From an uncultured Desulfobulbus sp. (GTDB taxonomy: Bacteria; Desulfobacterota; Desulfobulbia; Desulfobulbales; Desulfobulbaceae), in the NCBI RefSeq assembly GCF_963665445.1, contig NZ_OY762276.1:2078001-2142000 (forward strand): a stretch of 64,000 nt of DNA. Direction: 5' to 3'. Below are positions 63,898 to 64,000 of the stretch, piece by piece. The translations under genes and the position numbers were made by a program. How positions within the stretch are numbered: position 1 is the first letter of the stretch; the number at the start of each line of letters is the position of its first letter. Under the pieces are notes generated by a model that did not search any database, was not told the DNA's origin, and saw only the letters and a program-made list of their open reading frames with translations.

Positions 63898-64000
63898 CGG
63901 TTGCTTTTCCCCTGAATCAGGTTAAAGACCACGTTAATCCCCAAACTGAGGATCATCAGCACCATCCCCAGAGCGACCGCCAAGGTAAACGACCCCTTGT
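63894..64000 (-). CDS. ABC permease, C-terminal end (TupB-like, 5' end outside window)
   Basis: Only the last ~34 residues are visible: a hydrophobic helix ending GINVVFNLIQGKSNR. The stop overlaps the TupC-like start (ATGA), so both belong to one operon. Consistent with a TupB permease but too short to prove it. Confidence 0.7.
   Translation of the reverse strand, partial: KGSFTLAVALGMVLMILSLGINVVFNLIQGKSNR

Overview
The window reads as chromosome of an anaerobic, fatty-acid-oxidising Gram-negative bacterium, most likely a member of the former Deltaproteobacteria (Desulfobacterota). This is inferred from gene content: menaquinone-linked EtfAB with a membrane FeS/heme oxidoreductase, ADP-forming acetyl-CoA synthetase, a two-gene SufCB system, many HD-GYP and sigma-54 regulators, a TonB receptor and tungstate/molybdate genes. 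No 16S rRNA or sulfate-reduction gene is present to settle it.

Layout. 1-947: 3' part of an Orn/Lys/Arg decarboxylase. 1057-5634 (minus): hybrid histidine kinase, HD-GYP response regulator, YjbQ and a HlyD-type lipoprotein. 5773-9979 (minus): CbiA, a DUF374 acyltransferase and UvrB. 10078-18080 (minus): acetyl-CoA block (CoA-transferase/GNAT fusion, ADP-forming acetyl-CoA synthetase, CBS-ACT protein, AcuC-like deacetylase, Pta), which resembles the Bacillus acuABC arrangement. 18183-25482 (minus): beta-oxidation electron-transfer operon (two acyl-CoA dehydrogenases, enoyl-CoA hydratase, EMO-type oxidoreductase, EtfB, EtfA). 26022-30831 (minus): an unknown membrane protein, an HD-GYP sensor and SufB/SufC. 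31396-34907 (minus): GAF/PAS histidine kinase and NtrC-type sigma-54 activator. 35234-38643 (minus): acyl-CoA dehydrogenase, 3-hydroxyacyl-CoA dehydrogenase and thiolase. 39067-44079 (minus): PpnN, an acyl-ligase/ACP/acyltransferase fusion and an AcuI-like reductase. 44403-51661 (plus): MFS transporter, tRNA-Leu, tig-clpP-clpX-lon. 51737-52342: a tRNA-Val/tRNA-Asp cassette, with promoter and terminator, present twice in tandem. After it come a decayed group II intron reverse transcriptase and a DUF5320 protein. 53780-64000: radical SAM protein, TiaS-like protein, ECF transporter, TonB receptor, molybdenum-storage-like protein and a tungstate-type ABC transporter that runs off the window.

Two regulatory readings tie the window together. 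First, both beta-oxidation operons (starts at 25482 and 38643) have a GG-N10-GC sigma-54 promoter. Upstream of each, at the same 76-bp distance, begins a series of GCAGCA-N2-TGCTGC-like sites in the same order. The kinase/NtrC-type pair lies just downstream of the second operon and is the obvious candidate activator. Second, the TonB receptor/ECF/TiaS-like operon has a near-perfect sigma-54 promoter (60352-60368). It lies back to back with a molybdenum-storage-like gene and close to a Tup-type ABC system. I propose a sigma-54-controlled uptake and handling island, probably for a metal or metal-linked cofactor; its substrate is unknown, and it is the best candidate here for an undescribed system.
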